DNA of 36,921 nucleotides from Phycisphaerae bacterium (GTDB lineage Bacteria > Planctomycetota > Phycisphaerae > UBA1845): the NCBI GenBank assembly GCA_029260055.1, contig JAJDDX010000337.1, positions 1-36,921 of the forward strand. The letters are read 5' to 3'. Of this stretch, positions 16,762 to 24,689 are shown in pieces (positions within the stretch are counted from its first letter, which is position 1; the number at the start of each line of letters is the position of its first letter). The notes beneath the pieces were generated by a model that made no database searches, had not been told where the DNA came from, and worked only from the letters and a program-made list of their open reading frames with translations. A program made the translations under genes and the position numbers.

Positions 16762-17808
16762 TCACCCGATCAGGATGCCGATCACGATCAAGAGGAGTGC
16801 TGCGCCGAGGATCAGGCCGTTCCAGATCGTACCGAGCCACACGATAGCCGGCGTTTTCAGTTGACGCTCGAACGATGCCGCGCCGAGGGCGACGCCGATC
16901 AGCGCCGGCATGACGACGAGGTAGATGAAGAGCATTCCGAGAATCTCATCTTCTGCCTCCGTGGTCACTTCACCGAAGATCGCTCCAGTCATGAGCAAGG
17001 CCGTGCTTACCGTCGCCAAGGTCGCGAGCACCACCGACGAGATGGCGAGTGTCTTCCGCTTTCCGGACAGACGCGTTTGCGGGTCCACGGCGCACGTGGG
17101 GCACAGGTGGACATCGCCGGGCAGGCTGAAGTCACACGTCGCACAGACCGCGGATCGGCACCTGGCGCAGCGGCGGGTCGCCGGCACGGTCGGATGAGTA
17201 ACGCATACGGAGCCGTCCGCAAGCGACATGGCGGGCGCCGTCGCGGCAAAGGCGTTCGGACCCTGGCCGGCAGAGGGAGCTCCGGAGCCGGCGCATCGCG
17301 GACATAGCACCGATCCATCGGCCTGCGGGAATGCGCAGGTCTGGCACATCAGGGCATGGCATCGCACGCAGGAGAAGGCCGCGTCCATGTCCGGGTGCTG
17401 CACGCACGTGGTCGAATTCGCGCCTTCCGGTTCGGCCGATGAGATAGCGAAGATCCCCGGCGAGTCGGGGTCTTCCACGCGGAAGGAACTGCCACACTTG
17501 CACTTGGCGTTTTGCCCGATGGTTGAGCGAGGGGCGCTATACTTGTGCCCACACGATGGGCACTCCGCGACCAGGTTGTGATTGTGACCGGTAGCGGCAT
17601 GGCCCAGGGGGATCGCCATGTCGGGCGCATGCTCCGCAGTGGCGACAGGGATCGGCGGCGGCGCGGCGACGGGTGTGGGTCGCGCCGCGGGCGGGGCAGC
17701 CGGGCGCAGGAAGAGGACATCGTAGTCCGCTCCGTGCGCGTGGCACCTGACTTCGGTTTGGCTAATCGCTTCAAGCGGCGATCGGCACTCCGGGCACATG
17801 AGTTGCAT
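16762..17808 (-). CDS. Membrane protein with zinc ribbons and two B-box-like fingers
   Basis: 348 residues from the ATG at 17808, preceded by AGGTGG at about 8 nt; a GTG at 17820 is an alternative. The N-terminal zinc ribbon (CPEC near residue 5, CHAHG) is followed by a proline-rich linker, a second ribbon (ECPSCGHKY then CKCG), and two B-box-like zinc fingers. These are near residues 135-172 (CVQHP ... CVRC ... CQTC ... CPRC) and 202-239 (CVTHP ... CARC ... CATC ... CPTC). Three hydrophobic helices close the protein (about 254-278, 292-314, 320-346). B-boxes in eukaryotes pair with RING domains in TRIM proteins, and here they are on separate chains. It is probably a zinc-dependent membrane adaptor of the operon. 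Confidence 0.8.
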   Translation of the reverse strand: MQLMCPECRSPLEAISQTEVRCHAHGADYDVLFLRPAAPPAARPTPVAAPPPIPVATAEHAPDMAIPLGHAATGHNHNLVAECPSCGHKYSAPRSTIGQNAKCKCGSSFRVEDPDSPGIFAISSAEPEGANSTTCVQHPDMDAAFSCVRCHALMCQTCAFPQADGSVLCPRCAGSGAPSAGQGPNAFAATAPAMSLADGSVCVTHPTVPATRRCARCRSAVCATCDFSLPGDVHLCPTCAVDPQTRLSGKRKTLAISSVVLATLATVSTALLMTGAIFGEVTTEAEDEILGMLFIYLVVMPALIGVALGAASFERQLKTPAIVWLGTIWNGLILGAALLLIVIGILIG

Positions 17809-17890
17809 GCTTATGGCCACCTATCAGAGAGCCCGCGGATCGTCGGCCGGTCGGTCAGTGTACGGCGAGACGCCGAACCGGGCGAATGCG

Positions 17891-18283
17891 TCAGGTTCCG
17901 GCGATCTGCAGGATCACAAAGAGCACCCAAAGCACGAGTCCGACAATCCCGACGACCAGACCGGCGGTCGCCTTCCCCGAACCGCTGAGGTTGGGGTTGG
18001 CGGCCATCATCTTCTTCGCCTTCAGCGCCTTCGAGATGGCAAGGGGCTCGAGAATGATGCCAAAACAGAAAAGCCCGATGAGCGCGTACTTCAGCGCCTC
18101 GCCGGCCTCGGGGCACTCGATCATCGCTTCGGGAGCGATGGGTTGCCCTCCCACCGCGAGCACTTTGCAGGACCCGCAGTACTTTGCGCCGTGTATCTCG
18201 ACCAAGCAATTGCCGCAGAACGGTTCCGCACATCCGGTGCATCGGTCTGCCGCAGGGACTCCGGCGTGGTTCTTGCACTGCAT
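17891..18283 (-). CDS. Small B-box-like membrane protein, first gene of the Ubl operon
   Basis: 130 residues from the ATG at 18283; an in-frame extension to 18325 lacks support, whereas AAGGAG lies 10 nt before 18283. The N-terminal B-box-like finger has C3, H6, C15, C18, C23, C26, H31, C36 and C39 (CKNHAGVPAADRCTGC ... CGNC ... CGSC). Two hydrophobic segments follow at about 57-80 and 103-127; the second (KATAGLVVGIVGLVLW) resembles the end of DUF4190-type proteins. It is separated from the larger B-box gene by about 80 nt. It is the leading gene of the conjugation operon and a likely membrane partner of it. Its function is unknown. Confidence 0.75.
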   Translation of the reverse strand: MQCKNHAGVPAADRCTGCAEPFCGNCLVEIHGAKYCGSCKVLAVGGQPIAPEAMIECPEAGEALKYALIGLFCFGIILEPLAISKALKAKKMMAANPNLSGSGKATAGLVVGIVGLVLWVLFVILQIAGT

Positions 18284-18360
18284 ACTCGGGACACTCCTTC
18301 CGGGCGAAGAGGACCAAGGCCGCACTTGTTTTGACCACGAGAGAACTGACGCGAAGCCGA

Positions 18361-18389
18361 ATCGTACCCGTTTTACCGCACTACTTCAA
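18361..18389 (-). promoter_or_regulatory. Predicted promoter of the Ubl operon
   Basis: On the minus strand TTGAAG (18389-18384) and TACGAT (18366-18361) are separated by 17 bases, each 4/6 to sigma70 consensus. They lie about 78 nt upstream of the first ATG of the operon (18283). The prediction is from sequence alone. Confidence 0.35.
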
Positions 18390-18650
18390 GTTGAATCTCG
18401 AAGCGACGAGAGGCGTCCTTGCGGGGCATGTTGTGCGCGGGGGGCGACAGTGGGGGCGGTGGAGACCGACATAGCCGGTTGGGGCTACGATGTCGGGAGC
18501 CTATCTGTGGCGTTTGGGCGCAGTGTCGTGCGCGGTTGTGCGGGTCTTCAGATGAGTAGATTTGCCGAAGGAGGCCGGTGACTGGTTTGACGGGTCTTGT
18601 GCGGGCGAGCTTGCTATGTCTGCCAGCCTTGGCATGGCAGGCAAAGTGAC
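18390..18650. other. Intergenic region between tRNA-Leu and the Ubl operon
   Basis: Open frames in this stretch are short and unsupported. A hairpin (CTGCCA-tgccaaggc-TGGCAG on the minus strand, near 18620-18641) lies just downstream of the tRNA and could end its transcript or mark processing, but it has no T-tract. Confidence 0.3.
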
Positions 18651-18734
18651 TGCGGATGAGAGGACTCGAACCTCCACGGGGTTGCCCCCACTGGCACCTG
18701 AAGCCAGCGCGTCTGCCAATTCCGCCACATCCGC
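18651..18734 (-). tRNA. tRNA-Leu (anticodon CAG)
   Basis: The minus strand folds into a class II tRNA of 84 nt. It has a perfect 7-bp acceptor stem (GCGGATG with CATCCGC), a D-arm beginning GGCGGAATTGGCAGACGC, an anticodon stem CTGGC/GCCAG around loop TTCAGGT, a long variable arm (GGGGGCAACCCC) and a T-arm with GGTTCGAGTCC. The anticodon CAG reads CUG Leu. The CCA end is not encoded. The gene lies between two minus-strand operons. Confidence 0.95.
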
Positions 18735-18786
18735 ATTCGCTTCGAGCGTCGGGTGGCCGATGGCAGCCGCCCGAGTCGAATCAACT

Positions 18787-18814
18787 AGCTTATCCCACCC
18801 CTCCAAGCTGTCAA
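18787..18814 (-). promoter_or_regulatory. Predicted tRNA-Leu promoter
   Basis: A perfect TTGACA (minus strand, 18814-18809) is followed after 16 bases by TAAGCT (18792-18787), a weak -10 element. The mature tRNA 5' end is at 18734, about 45 nt downstream of the expected start site. Confidence 0.4.
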
Positions 18815-18881
18815 GCTGATCGGAAGTCTGGCCGCGAAGACGCAGGGGAGGGCGGGCATCGATCGGACATGGCGGTGCGGC

Positions 18882-19715
18882 TCAGGTGCCCTGGCGCGGG
18901 ACCAGTTCGCCGCTCGCGGACTCGATCCAGCCCGATTTGCCGTCGGGGAGCTCGATGTTCCACCACGCCCCGCGGCGTCCGCGGAGGGTGAACTCGGTGC
19001 CCGGCTGAAGGGGTTGCTCGAACTGTCGCTGGTATCCGGTGCCGGGCCCCTTGTAGGTGACGACATCCATGGCGAGCAGCACGCCGGCCGGTTCGTTGCG
19101 GTCGGAGAAGAGGCTGACGCCGACCGACGCGCCGAAGCTGGCGGCTGCGAAGAGACACGCCAGCGCGAGCCCGGACAGCGCTCTGCGCGGGACGAAGTTT
19201 CGCAGTGCCAGCACCACCCAGCACGCGGCGAAGGCGACCATGGCGATTTGGGCTCGAAGGGGCAGCGCGATCGAGTAATGAAGGAAGAACAACCCGCGCA
19301 GGAGCGTACTGCGTCCGCGCGGCTCGATCGCGGTGAGACATCGGGATCGCGCCTCCTTGAGGTTGTTGGCGAGCAGTGGGTCGCCGGGGATCAGTCGCTC
19401 GGCGCGGCGGTAGTGCAGGATGGCGAGGCCCACGTCGCCGGCCTGGAGGTAGCAGTTGGCGAGGTTGTATTCGAGCTTGCCGCTTATGATGCCGCTGTCG
19501 GCCAGGCCTTCGAGGCGCTGGGCGGCTGACCGGAAAAGATGTACCGCTCGGGCTCGCTGCTTGGCGTGCATCTGTTGGGCCTGGTCGAATTGCTCCAAGG
19601 CGAGTTCGAACTCGGCGGATGGGTCGCCGAGCAGTGACTGTGCAAAGGCGGGCGCAGCGGCAAGGGCCGGCCAGCAAAGGGCGAGCGCGACGAGGGCTCG
19701 GCGGTCGACCTTCAT
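18882..19715 (-). CDS. batE: BatE-like protein: TPR, membrane segments, SH3 domain
   Basis: 277 residues from the ATG at 19715 (AAAGGA 7 nt upstream), overlapping the batD stop by ATGA. A signal segment (KVDRRALVALALCWPALAAA) is followed by TPR-like helices, with LEYNLANCYLQAGDVGLAILHYRRAERLIPG split across residues about 95-125 and typical of BatE. Two hydrophobic helices (about 150-195) and a C-terminal bacterial SH3-like domain (VTYKGPGTGYQ ... GAWWNIELPDGKSGWI) follow. BatE is thought to act with BatA-D in the cell envelope in stress tolerance; the biochemical role is not settled. It is the last gene of the operon. Confidence 0.82.
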   Translation of the reverse strand: MKVDRRALVALALCWPALAAAPAFAQSLLGDPSAEFELALEQFDQAQQMHAKQRARAVHLFRSAAQRLEGLADSGIISGKLEYNLANCYLQAGDVGLAILHYRRAERLIPGDPLLANNLKEARSRCLTAIEPRGRSTLLRGLFFLHYSIALPLRAQIAMVAFAACWVVLALRNFVPRRALSGLALACLFAAASFGASVGVSLFSDRNEPAGVLLAMDVVTYKGPGTGYQRQFEQPLQPGTEFTLRGRRGAWWNIELPDGKSGWIESASGELVPRQGT

Positions 19716-21505
19716 CGCGCGGTCCTTTCGATGCGTTTGATCCACGATCGAATGTCGGCGGCGGCCTGATCGAGCGAGGCTGAATCGAGCGAGCCCGGGG
19801 CGTATCGCGCTGCGTTGCATCTATCGAGGAAGGTCACGATTTCAGCGATCAGGCCTCCGTCGACGCCATGGTCGTCGAGCGTCGCGGCTATCTCGACGGG
19901 TGTCAGTTCTCCGGGGGGAAGGTTGAAGCGATCCGAGACGTACGCCTTGACGGCTTCGGCAAGTGCTGCGCGTTGGTCACTTTCCGCGGTCTGGCGCGAC
20001 GCGGCGGTGAGGCGTGCGTGGGCGTTGCGCTGCGCTCTGCGGCGTCTGGCGTATCCCACGTCCCGGCGGAGCCGTCTAGTCCTCTGCGCGCCGATCGTGA
20101 CGATCAACCACAAGGCCGGCGGTGCCGCGAGCATGGCGATCCACGGCGGTGTCAGTGTGAAGGCATGGCTGGCGAGCACCTGGTTTGCGTCGACGTAGTT
20201 CCGTTCGATACCGCCGGCCAGCACGGTCAGCTTGGTGCCGTTACCGCCGCCCGCGGTGTCGTCCGTCAGGGCGAATGTGCTCGACCCCGGCGACGCAGGA
20301 TCGACCGTCAGCAAGATCGGCGGACTCGTGAGTGTGACGTACTCTTCCTTCCGCAGATCGAAGTAGGACCACGAGATCGGGGGGATCGTCTGCTGCCCGG
20401 CCTGCTTGGGGAAGATGGCTCGCCTGAAGGTCTTTTGCCCCCGTTCCACGTCACCGACCAGCTCGTCTTTCGTGTAGTCGAAACGGCTCGCGAGTTCGGC
20501 ATGCCTGGCGAGATCGGGGCCGGCGATGCTCTCGAGCGGCCTGCCGCTGATCGTGATCGTGAGCGTCACGGGCTTGCCCTGTTCGACGCGTCTCGGCATG
20601 GCATTGACCGCGAGTTTGTAGTGGCCGACGGCGCCGGTGTAGTTCTCCGGCCTGCCCTCGTCGGGGGCGGCTTTGACGGTGACGGTGATGGCGTCGGCGC
20701 GAGCGGTTTCTTTTCGGCTTCGGGTGACCTCGTATGATCCGAAGAAGCCGCGGCGCACATCGGTGGGGTAGCGGGCGGTGACGAAGATGGGTCCCACCTG
20801 CGTCTCGCCCACCGTTTCGGCTCGAACGGTTTGCACCACCTTGAACAGCTCGTAGCGGTGGCGCTGGCCCTTCGAATCGGTGAGCTGGGTTTCGCTGGAT
20901 GTCGCTCGGCCGTTGGCGAACACGGAGAACTGTGAACGTGCTAGATCGACCACGCTGCGGAGCAGGTTGAGCGGAATGGTTCGGCCGTTGATGACGACCT
21001 TGCGGACACCGATGGTCAGCGTGGCGGTGTAGGACTCCGTCACGTAAAGGGTCGTCGGCTCGACATCCATCTCGACGAAGAGGAACTTGTCGGCGCGTGG
21101 CGAGGTATCCACCTTCGGTTCGCGCACCACGATCTTCACGGGCTTCGTCTCGTAGGTCTTGCCGCCGGCTTCGACGGAGAGCGGGCCGAGCTGATAGGTG
21201 CCTATGCGAACGCCCGTTAATTTCAGGCTGTATGTATAATCGGTTCGTGAGGTCCTTTGCCCACCTACGATCGACATGCGGCTATTCATGGCCGGGTTCG
21301 CGTTGACCAGATTGATCTCGAGGCCTTCCGGTACCACGGCCTGAGGCGCGCTGGGTCTCTCGGTGTTGGTGCAGACGAGCTGAATGTCGGCGACCTCCCC
21401 GACCTCGAGGACGCGTGAGCCGATGTGCAGTTCGACACCGGGCTGCTGAGCCGCCGCCGCGGTCGCTGCTGCCAAGGGGATCAAGATGGCCGCAATGCGC
21501 GTCAT
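19712..21505 (-). CDS. batD: BatD-like envelope protein
   Basis: 597 residues. A signal peptide (MTRIAAILIPLAAATAAAAQ) is followed by successive beta-sandwich domains: VELHIGSRVLEVGEVADIQL, IGTYQLGPLSVEAGGKTY, YKLAVNAMPRRVEQGKPVTL. This is the order seen in BatD (oxygen-tolerance family). A membrane helix near residue 450 (WIAMLAAPPALWLIVTI) precedes a cytoplasmic helical tail containing DRFNLPPGELTPVEI, which is common in BatD-type tails. It directly follows the batC gene with no gap and overlaps batE. The large domain is probably periplasmic and interacts with the VWA proteins. Confidence 0.88.
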   Translation of the reverse strand: MTRIAAILIPLAAATAAAAQQPGVELHIGSRVLEVGEVADIQLVCTNTERPSAPQAVVPEGLEINLVNANPAMNSRMSIVGGQRTSRTDYTYSLKLTGVRIGTYQLGPLSVEAGGKTYETKPVKIVVREPKVDTSPRADKFLFVEMDVEPTTLYVTESYTATLTIGVRKVVINGRTIPLNLLRSVVDLARSQFSVFANGRATSSETQLTDSKGQRHRYELFKVVQTVRAETVGETQVGPIFVTARYPTDVRRGFFGSYEVTRSRKETARADAITVTVKAAPDEGRPENYTGAVGHYKLAVNAMPRRVEQGKPVTLTITISGRPLESIAGPDLARHAELASRFDYTKDELVGDVERGQKTFRRAIFPKQAGQQTIPPISWSYFDLRKEEYVTLTSPPILLTVDPASPGSSTFALTDDTAGGGNGTKLTVLAGGIERNYVDANQVLASHAFTLTPPWIAMLAAPPALWLIVTIGAQRTRRLRRDVGYARRRRAQRNAHARLTAASRQTAESDQRAALAEAVKAYVSDRFNLPPGELTPVEIAATLDDHGVDGGLIAEIVTFLDRCNAARYAPGSLDSASLDQAAADIRSWIKRIERTAR

Positions 21506-22417
21506 CTACCAGTCCTTGTCCGCCGGCGCGACTTGCACCCTTTCGACGCGCTGGGGCTTACGCTTCTGGCGGTCGCGCAGCGCCTGCATCAGCTCGCGCA
21601 GTTTTCGCTCGGCATCTTCGCGGGAGTCCTCTTCGCTCTTCTGGGCTTGCTGTTCCTGCTGTTCCTTTTGCTCTTGCTCGGACTGTTGCTGCTCTTGTTC
21701 TTCGCTCTGCTGTTGGTCTTGCTGTTGCTGATCCGACTCTTGCTCTTGATCCTGGCTTTGTTGTTGCTGTTGATCTTCGTTCTTCTCTTGTTCCTGCTGC
21801 TGGTCGGATTGTTGCTTCTCTTGGTCTTGTGACTCTTGTTCTTCGTTCTTCTCGCCGTCTTCGTTCTGTTGTTGCTCTTGTTGCTGCTGTTCCATTTGCT
21901 GTTTGAGCGTACGCCACATCGAGGCGGCTTTGAAGTTGGCGTCGTTGGCGGCTGGATGATCGGGCCGGTTTCCCAGCACGGTCTGATACCGCTGCATGGC
22001 CTTCTCGAGGCTTGCGATCGCCTCCTGCGGGTTTTCGGTTTGCTTGAGTGCTTCGGCGTGGTAGGTCGTGCCGACGCTGTAGATGGCATCGTCGACCAGC
22101 GCGTCGTTCTTGGCGGTGGCGGCGTTTTCGAACGACGCCCGCGCTGCCTCATAGTCTTCCATGGTGTAATGCGCGAGGCCTTCGACGAAGTCGATCTCAT
22201 GCGCAGCCGGTTCGATAGTTCGCGCGTGCTGGTAGGCCGTCAAGGCGCCGGCTGGGTCGTTGGCGAGAAGAAGTTGGTTGCCCGCCCGGACGGCCTGGGC
22301 CGCGCCGAGATCGGCATAGACTGACCGTGTGGGCGTGTCAGCGGGGGGCGGCGCTGCCTCCTGCGCGAGCGCGGGGGCGGTCAAGAGGATAGCTATGATG
22401 AAGAGCGTGCGTGTCAT
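21506..22417 (-). CDS. batC: BatC-like TPR protein with long Gln/Glu-rich coil
   Basis: 303 residues from the ATG at 22417 (AGGAGG 7 nt upstream), overlapping batB by ATGA. A signal peptide (MTRTLFIIAILLTAPALA) is followed by TPR-like helices (GNQLLLANDPAGALTAYQHA, FVEGLAHYTMEDYEAARASF). A very low-complexity Gln/Glu/Asp/Lys/Ser stretch spans residues about 173-263. The C-terminus ends VAPADKDW, the KDW ending common in Bat TPR proteins. The low-complexity region is encoded mostly by CAG/CAA/GAG/GAA codons, which produces spurious Leu-rich frames on the other strand. Confidence 0.85.
   Translation of the reverse strand: MTRTLFIIAILLTAPALAQEAAPPPADTPTRSVYADLGAAQAVRAGNQLLLANDPAGALTAYQHARTIEPAAHEIDFVEGLAHYTMEDYEAARASFENAATAKNDALVDDAIYSVGTTYHAEALKQTENPQEAIASLEKAMQRYQTVLGNRPDHPAANDANFKAASMWRTLKQQMEQQQQEQQQNEDGEKNEEQESQDQEKQQSDQQQEQEKNEDQQQQQSQDQEQESDQQQQDQQQSEEQEQQQSEQEQKEQQEQQAQKSEEDSREDAERKLRELMQALRDRQKRKPQRVERVQVAPADKDW
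21629..21901. repeat. Low-complexity Gln/Glu codon tract within batC
   Basis: About 270 bases of degenerate CAG/CAA/GAG/GAA codons encode an almost uninterrupted Gln/Glu-rich coil. No fixed period is evident, so it is a compositional repeat rather than a clean microsatellite. It may vary in length between strains. Confidence 0.7.
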
Positions 22418-23580
22418 GCCCCAACCTCCTGTTGCCACACCCGTTGCGGAGCGTCGTCAATCGCGAGCCGCCGCTGTGCGATGATGGTCTCTGCACCGAG
22501 CAGGATCAAGGCGGCCACCAGAAAGAGCTGATACCTGGGCTTGTGGCGCATCCGCTCTTCCGTGCTCAATTCCGTCTTGCGCATGCCCGCGACGGCGTCG
22601 ACCAGCAGGTTCAGGTCATCCAGGGGTGCGTATTGGCCGCCGCCCGCCTGGGCCGCCAGCCGCAGCCCGTCGACATCGAGCTTTGAAAAGACGATTTGTC
22701 CGTCGTGCAGCAGCGGTTTGTTCGATCCGCCCTGAGCCGAGGGTACCTGAGCCCCGGCTGAGAGCGAGGGATCGCCGATTCCGATCGTGAAGAGGCGGAT
22801 GCCGAACTGCTCGTAGACGGACTTGGCAGCCTCCTGCGCTCCGCCCTCGTGGTCTTCGCCGTCGGTGAACAGGAGGATGAGCTTGGTGGCCTCGGCCGGT
22901 GACTTGGCGAACAGATCGGTCGCCTCTGCGATCGCTCGGCCGATCGCCGTACCTCCGCGTGGGACGATGCCGACCCGGATGTCACGGAGTTTGGATCGAA
23001 AGGCTATGTGATCGGTGGTTAGGGGCAGGCGCATGGAGGTCGAGCCGGCGAAGGCGACGAGCCCGAGCCGGCTCGCGCCGCCGAACACATCTCGCTCGAT
23101 GAGCTGCTGTCTGATGTCTTGCTTGGCTCGGGCCAGGCGATTCGGTTTCACGTCTTGTACGAGCATCGAACGAGATACGTCGAGTGCCACTACGATGTCG
23201 ACACCGTAGGCGCGCTGCTTTTCGAGGTAGATGCCCCAGCGCGGGCCAAGGATCGCCGCGACAAGCGCGACCAGTGCGATGACGACCAATCCGGCACGAA
23301 GGGCCTGCCTTGCCGGGCTCGATTGCGGTGCGAGAAGGCCGGCGAGTTCGGTCGAGACGAATCGGTTCATTGCCCTCTGCCGCCGGAACAGGCTGTACAT
23401 GAAGAGGAGGCCCGCGGCTGGTACCGCGGTGATTAGCCACCACAGGTCGGCATTGTCGAACGGCAGGTCGCCGGCATCGGTGACGACGACCACCGCGCCG
23501 CCGATCGCGGCCAGTGCCATCGGAACGGCGAGTACCCACAGGAACCAGGGCCATGTCGGATGGAGAGACCGTCGTCTCAC
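22414..23580 (-). CDS. batB: BatB-like VWA membrane protein
   Basis: 388 residues. The GTG start at 23580 has AGGAGG 5 nt upstream and overlaps the batA stop (GTGA). Three N-terminal hydrophobic segments (about 10-33, 47-63, 96-112) precede a von Willebrand A domain with an intact MIDAS: DVSRSMLVQD (Asp134), and FTDGEDHEGG later. A C-terminal membrane helix (YQLFLVAALILLGAETII) follows. BatA/BatB pairs are typical partners of MoxR ATPases. The MIDAS binds a divalent metal and mediates protein contact. It is probably inner-membrane with the VWA domain outside. Confidence 0.88.
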   Translation of the reverse strand: MRRRSLHPTWPWFLWVLAVPMALAAIGGAVVVVTDAGDLPFDNADLWWLITAVPAAGLLFMYSLFRRQRAMNRFVSTELAGLLAPQSSPARQALRAGLVVIALVALVAAILGPRWGIYLEKQRAYGVDIVVALDVSRSMLVQDVKPNRLARAKQDIRQQLIERDVFGGASRLGLVAFAGSTSMRLPLTTDHIAFRSKLRDIRVGIVPRGGTAIGRAIAEATDLFAKSPAEATKLILLFTDGEDHEGGAQEAAKSVYEQFGIRLFTIGIGDPSLSAGAQVPSAQGGSNKPLLHDGQIVFSKLDVDGLRLAAQAGGGQYAPLDDLNLLVDAVAGMRKTELSTEERMRHKPRYQLFLVAALILLGAETIIAQRRLAIDDAPQRVWQQEVGA

Positions 23581-24689
23581 GGCAGCCTCCTGTAGCGTGT
23601 GTTGGCGAATAGTAGCTCGGTCATAAGCAGCGCCAGGCCGAGGATCATGGCGATTCTGGCCGCTTGTATGTTGTCCTGGTACGAGCGCTCCCCCGTTTTT
23701 CGGCGTTCCAGTTGGTCGATCTCCTCGTAGACCTCTTCGAGCGAATCGGTGTCGACCGCTCGGAAGTACTTCCCACCGGTAGCGTTTGCGATGCGCTGCA
23801 GCAGATCTTCGTCGACTTCCGCGCGGCGTTGAACGAACAAGCCCCTCGGCGCGCGCCGTGCCGAGCCGATCGCGCCGATGGTATAGACTTTGATCCCGAG
23901 TTTGGCGGCGACCTTAGCTGCTTCCAGCGGGTTCGGGGCCGGCGGTCCGCCCTGGATGCTCGCGGGATTGTCCGCTCCGTCCGTCAGGAGAATCAGGACC
24001 CGGCTTTTGGCCGACTCGGCGCCGGGGACGCCCGCGACGGCCTGCTCGCCCGCGCGACGAAGATCGTCGGTCGCCAGCACGATCGCGTCACCGAGCGCGG
24101 TGTAGCCGGCTTCCTCGTCCCGGCGCACCTCCCGGCCGTCTACCCAGCCGGGAATCTCGGTCTCCTTCAACAGGTCGACCAGAGAGGCATGATCGAGCGT
24201 CAGCGGGCAGGGCGATTCGGCGAACATGGCGAAGGTCGTCATGCCGATGAGGTCGTTGTCCCTTCCTTGAAGTGCGTCCCGGCCGAGCACGAAGTCCTGG
24301 AAGACGCGTTTGACCGCATCCAGACGACGGACCCATTGTCCGTCCATGTGGAAGTCCTCCTCCGACATACTGCCCGACACGTCGAGCACCATCTGGATTG
24401 CGATGCCCTCAGCCGAATCTTGATACGCGCCCGAGGACTGCGGCCTGGCCATGGCGACGATGAGTGCCAGGATCGCCAGCGACCGGAGCAGGGGGAGCAC
24501 GAACCGGGTATGCGTCGCCCACGTCGCACCGCCGGCGCGGACGGTCGAGAGTGAACTGAAGCGAACGGGGACGCGTGAGCGTTTGCTGCGGTACGACCAC
24601 CACACCAGCGGGACGATCAGCGCGGCGGCTGCGCACGCCCAGGCGAATACCGGGCCGGGCGCAAAGTGCTCTGACAGCCACTCCGTCAT
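23577..24689 (-). CDS. batA: BatA-like VWA membrane protein
   Basis: 370 residues. Two N-terminal membrane segments (about 13-32 and 63-80) flank a cytoplasmic loop. A VWA domain with MIDAS DVSGSMSEED (Asp103 and the two Ser) and the later LTDGADNPAS follow, then a last membrane helix (AARIAMILGLALLMTELLF). The organisation is the same as in aerotolerance BatA. It overlaps both neighbours by 4 nt (ATGA with the upstream lipoprotein gene, GTGA with batB), so translation is coupled across the cluster. Confidence 0.9.
   Translation of the reverse strand: MTEWLSEHFAPGPVFAWACAAAALIVPLVWWSYRSKRSRVPVRFSSLSTVRAGGATWATHTRFVLPLLRSLAILALIVAMARPQSSGAYQDSAEGIAIQMVLDVSGSMSEEDFHMDGQWVRRLDAVKRVFQDFVLGRDALQGRDNDLIGMTTFAMFAESPCPLTLDHASLVDLLKETEIPGWVDGREVRRDEEAGYTALGDAIVLATDDLRRAGEQAVAGVPGAESAKSRVLILLTDGADNPASIQGGPPAPNPLEAAKVAAKLGIKVYTIGAIGSARRAPRGLFVQRRAEVDEDLLQRIANATGGKYFRAVDTDSLEEVYEEIDQLERRKTGERSYQDNIQAARIAMILGLALLMTELLFANTRYRRLP

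Noticed and set aside
18651-18734. tRNA-Leu as the attachment site of an integrated island carrying the Ubl operon
   Set aside because: No integrase and no direct repeat of the tRNA 3' end was found in the window.
21629-21901. Plus-strand Leu-rich frames in the batC region as membrane proteins
   Set aside because: They arise from antisense reading of CAG/GAG codons and lack start signals.
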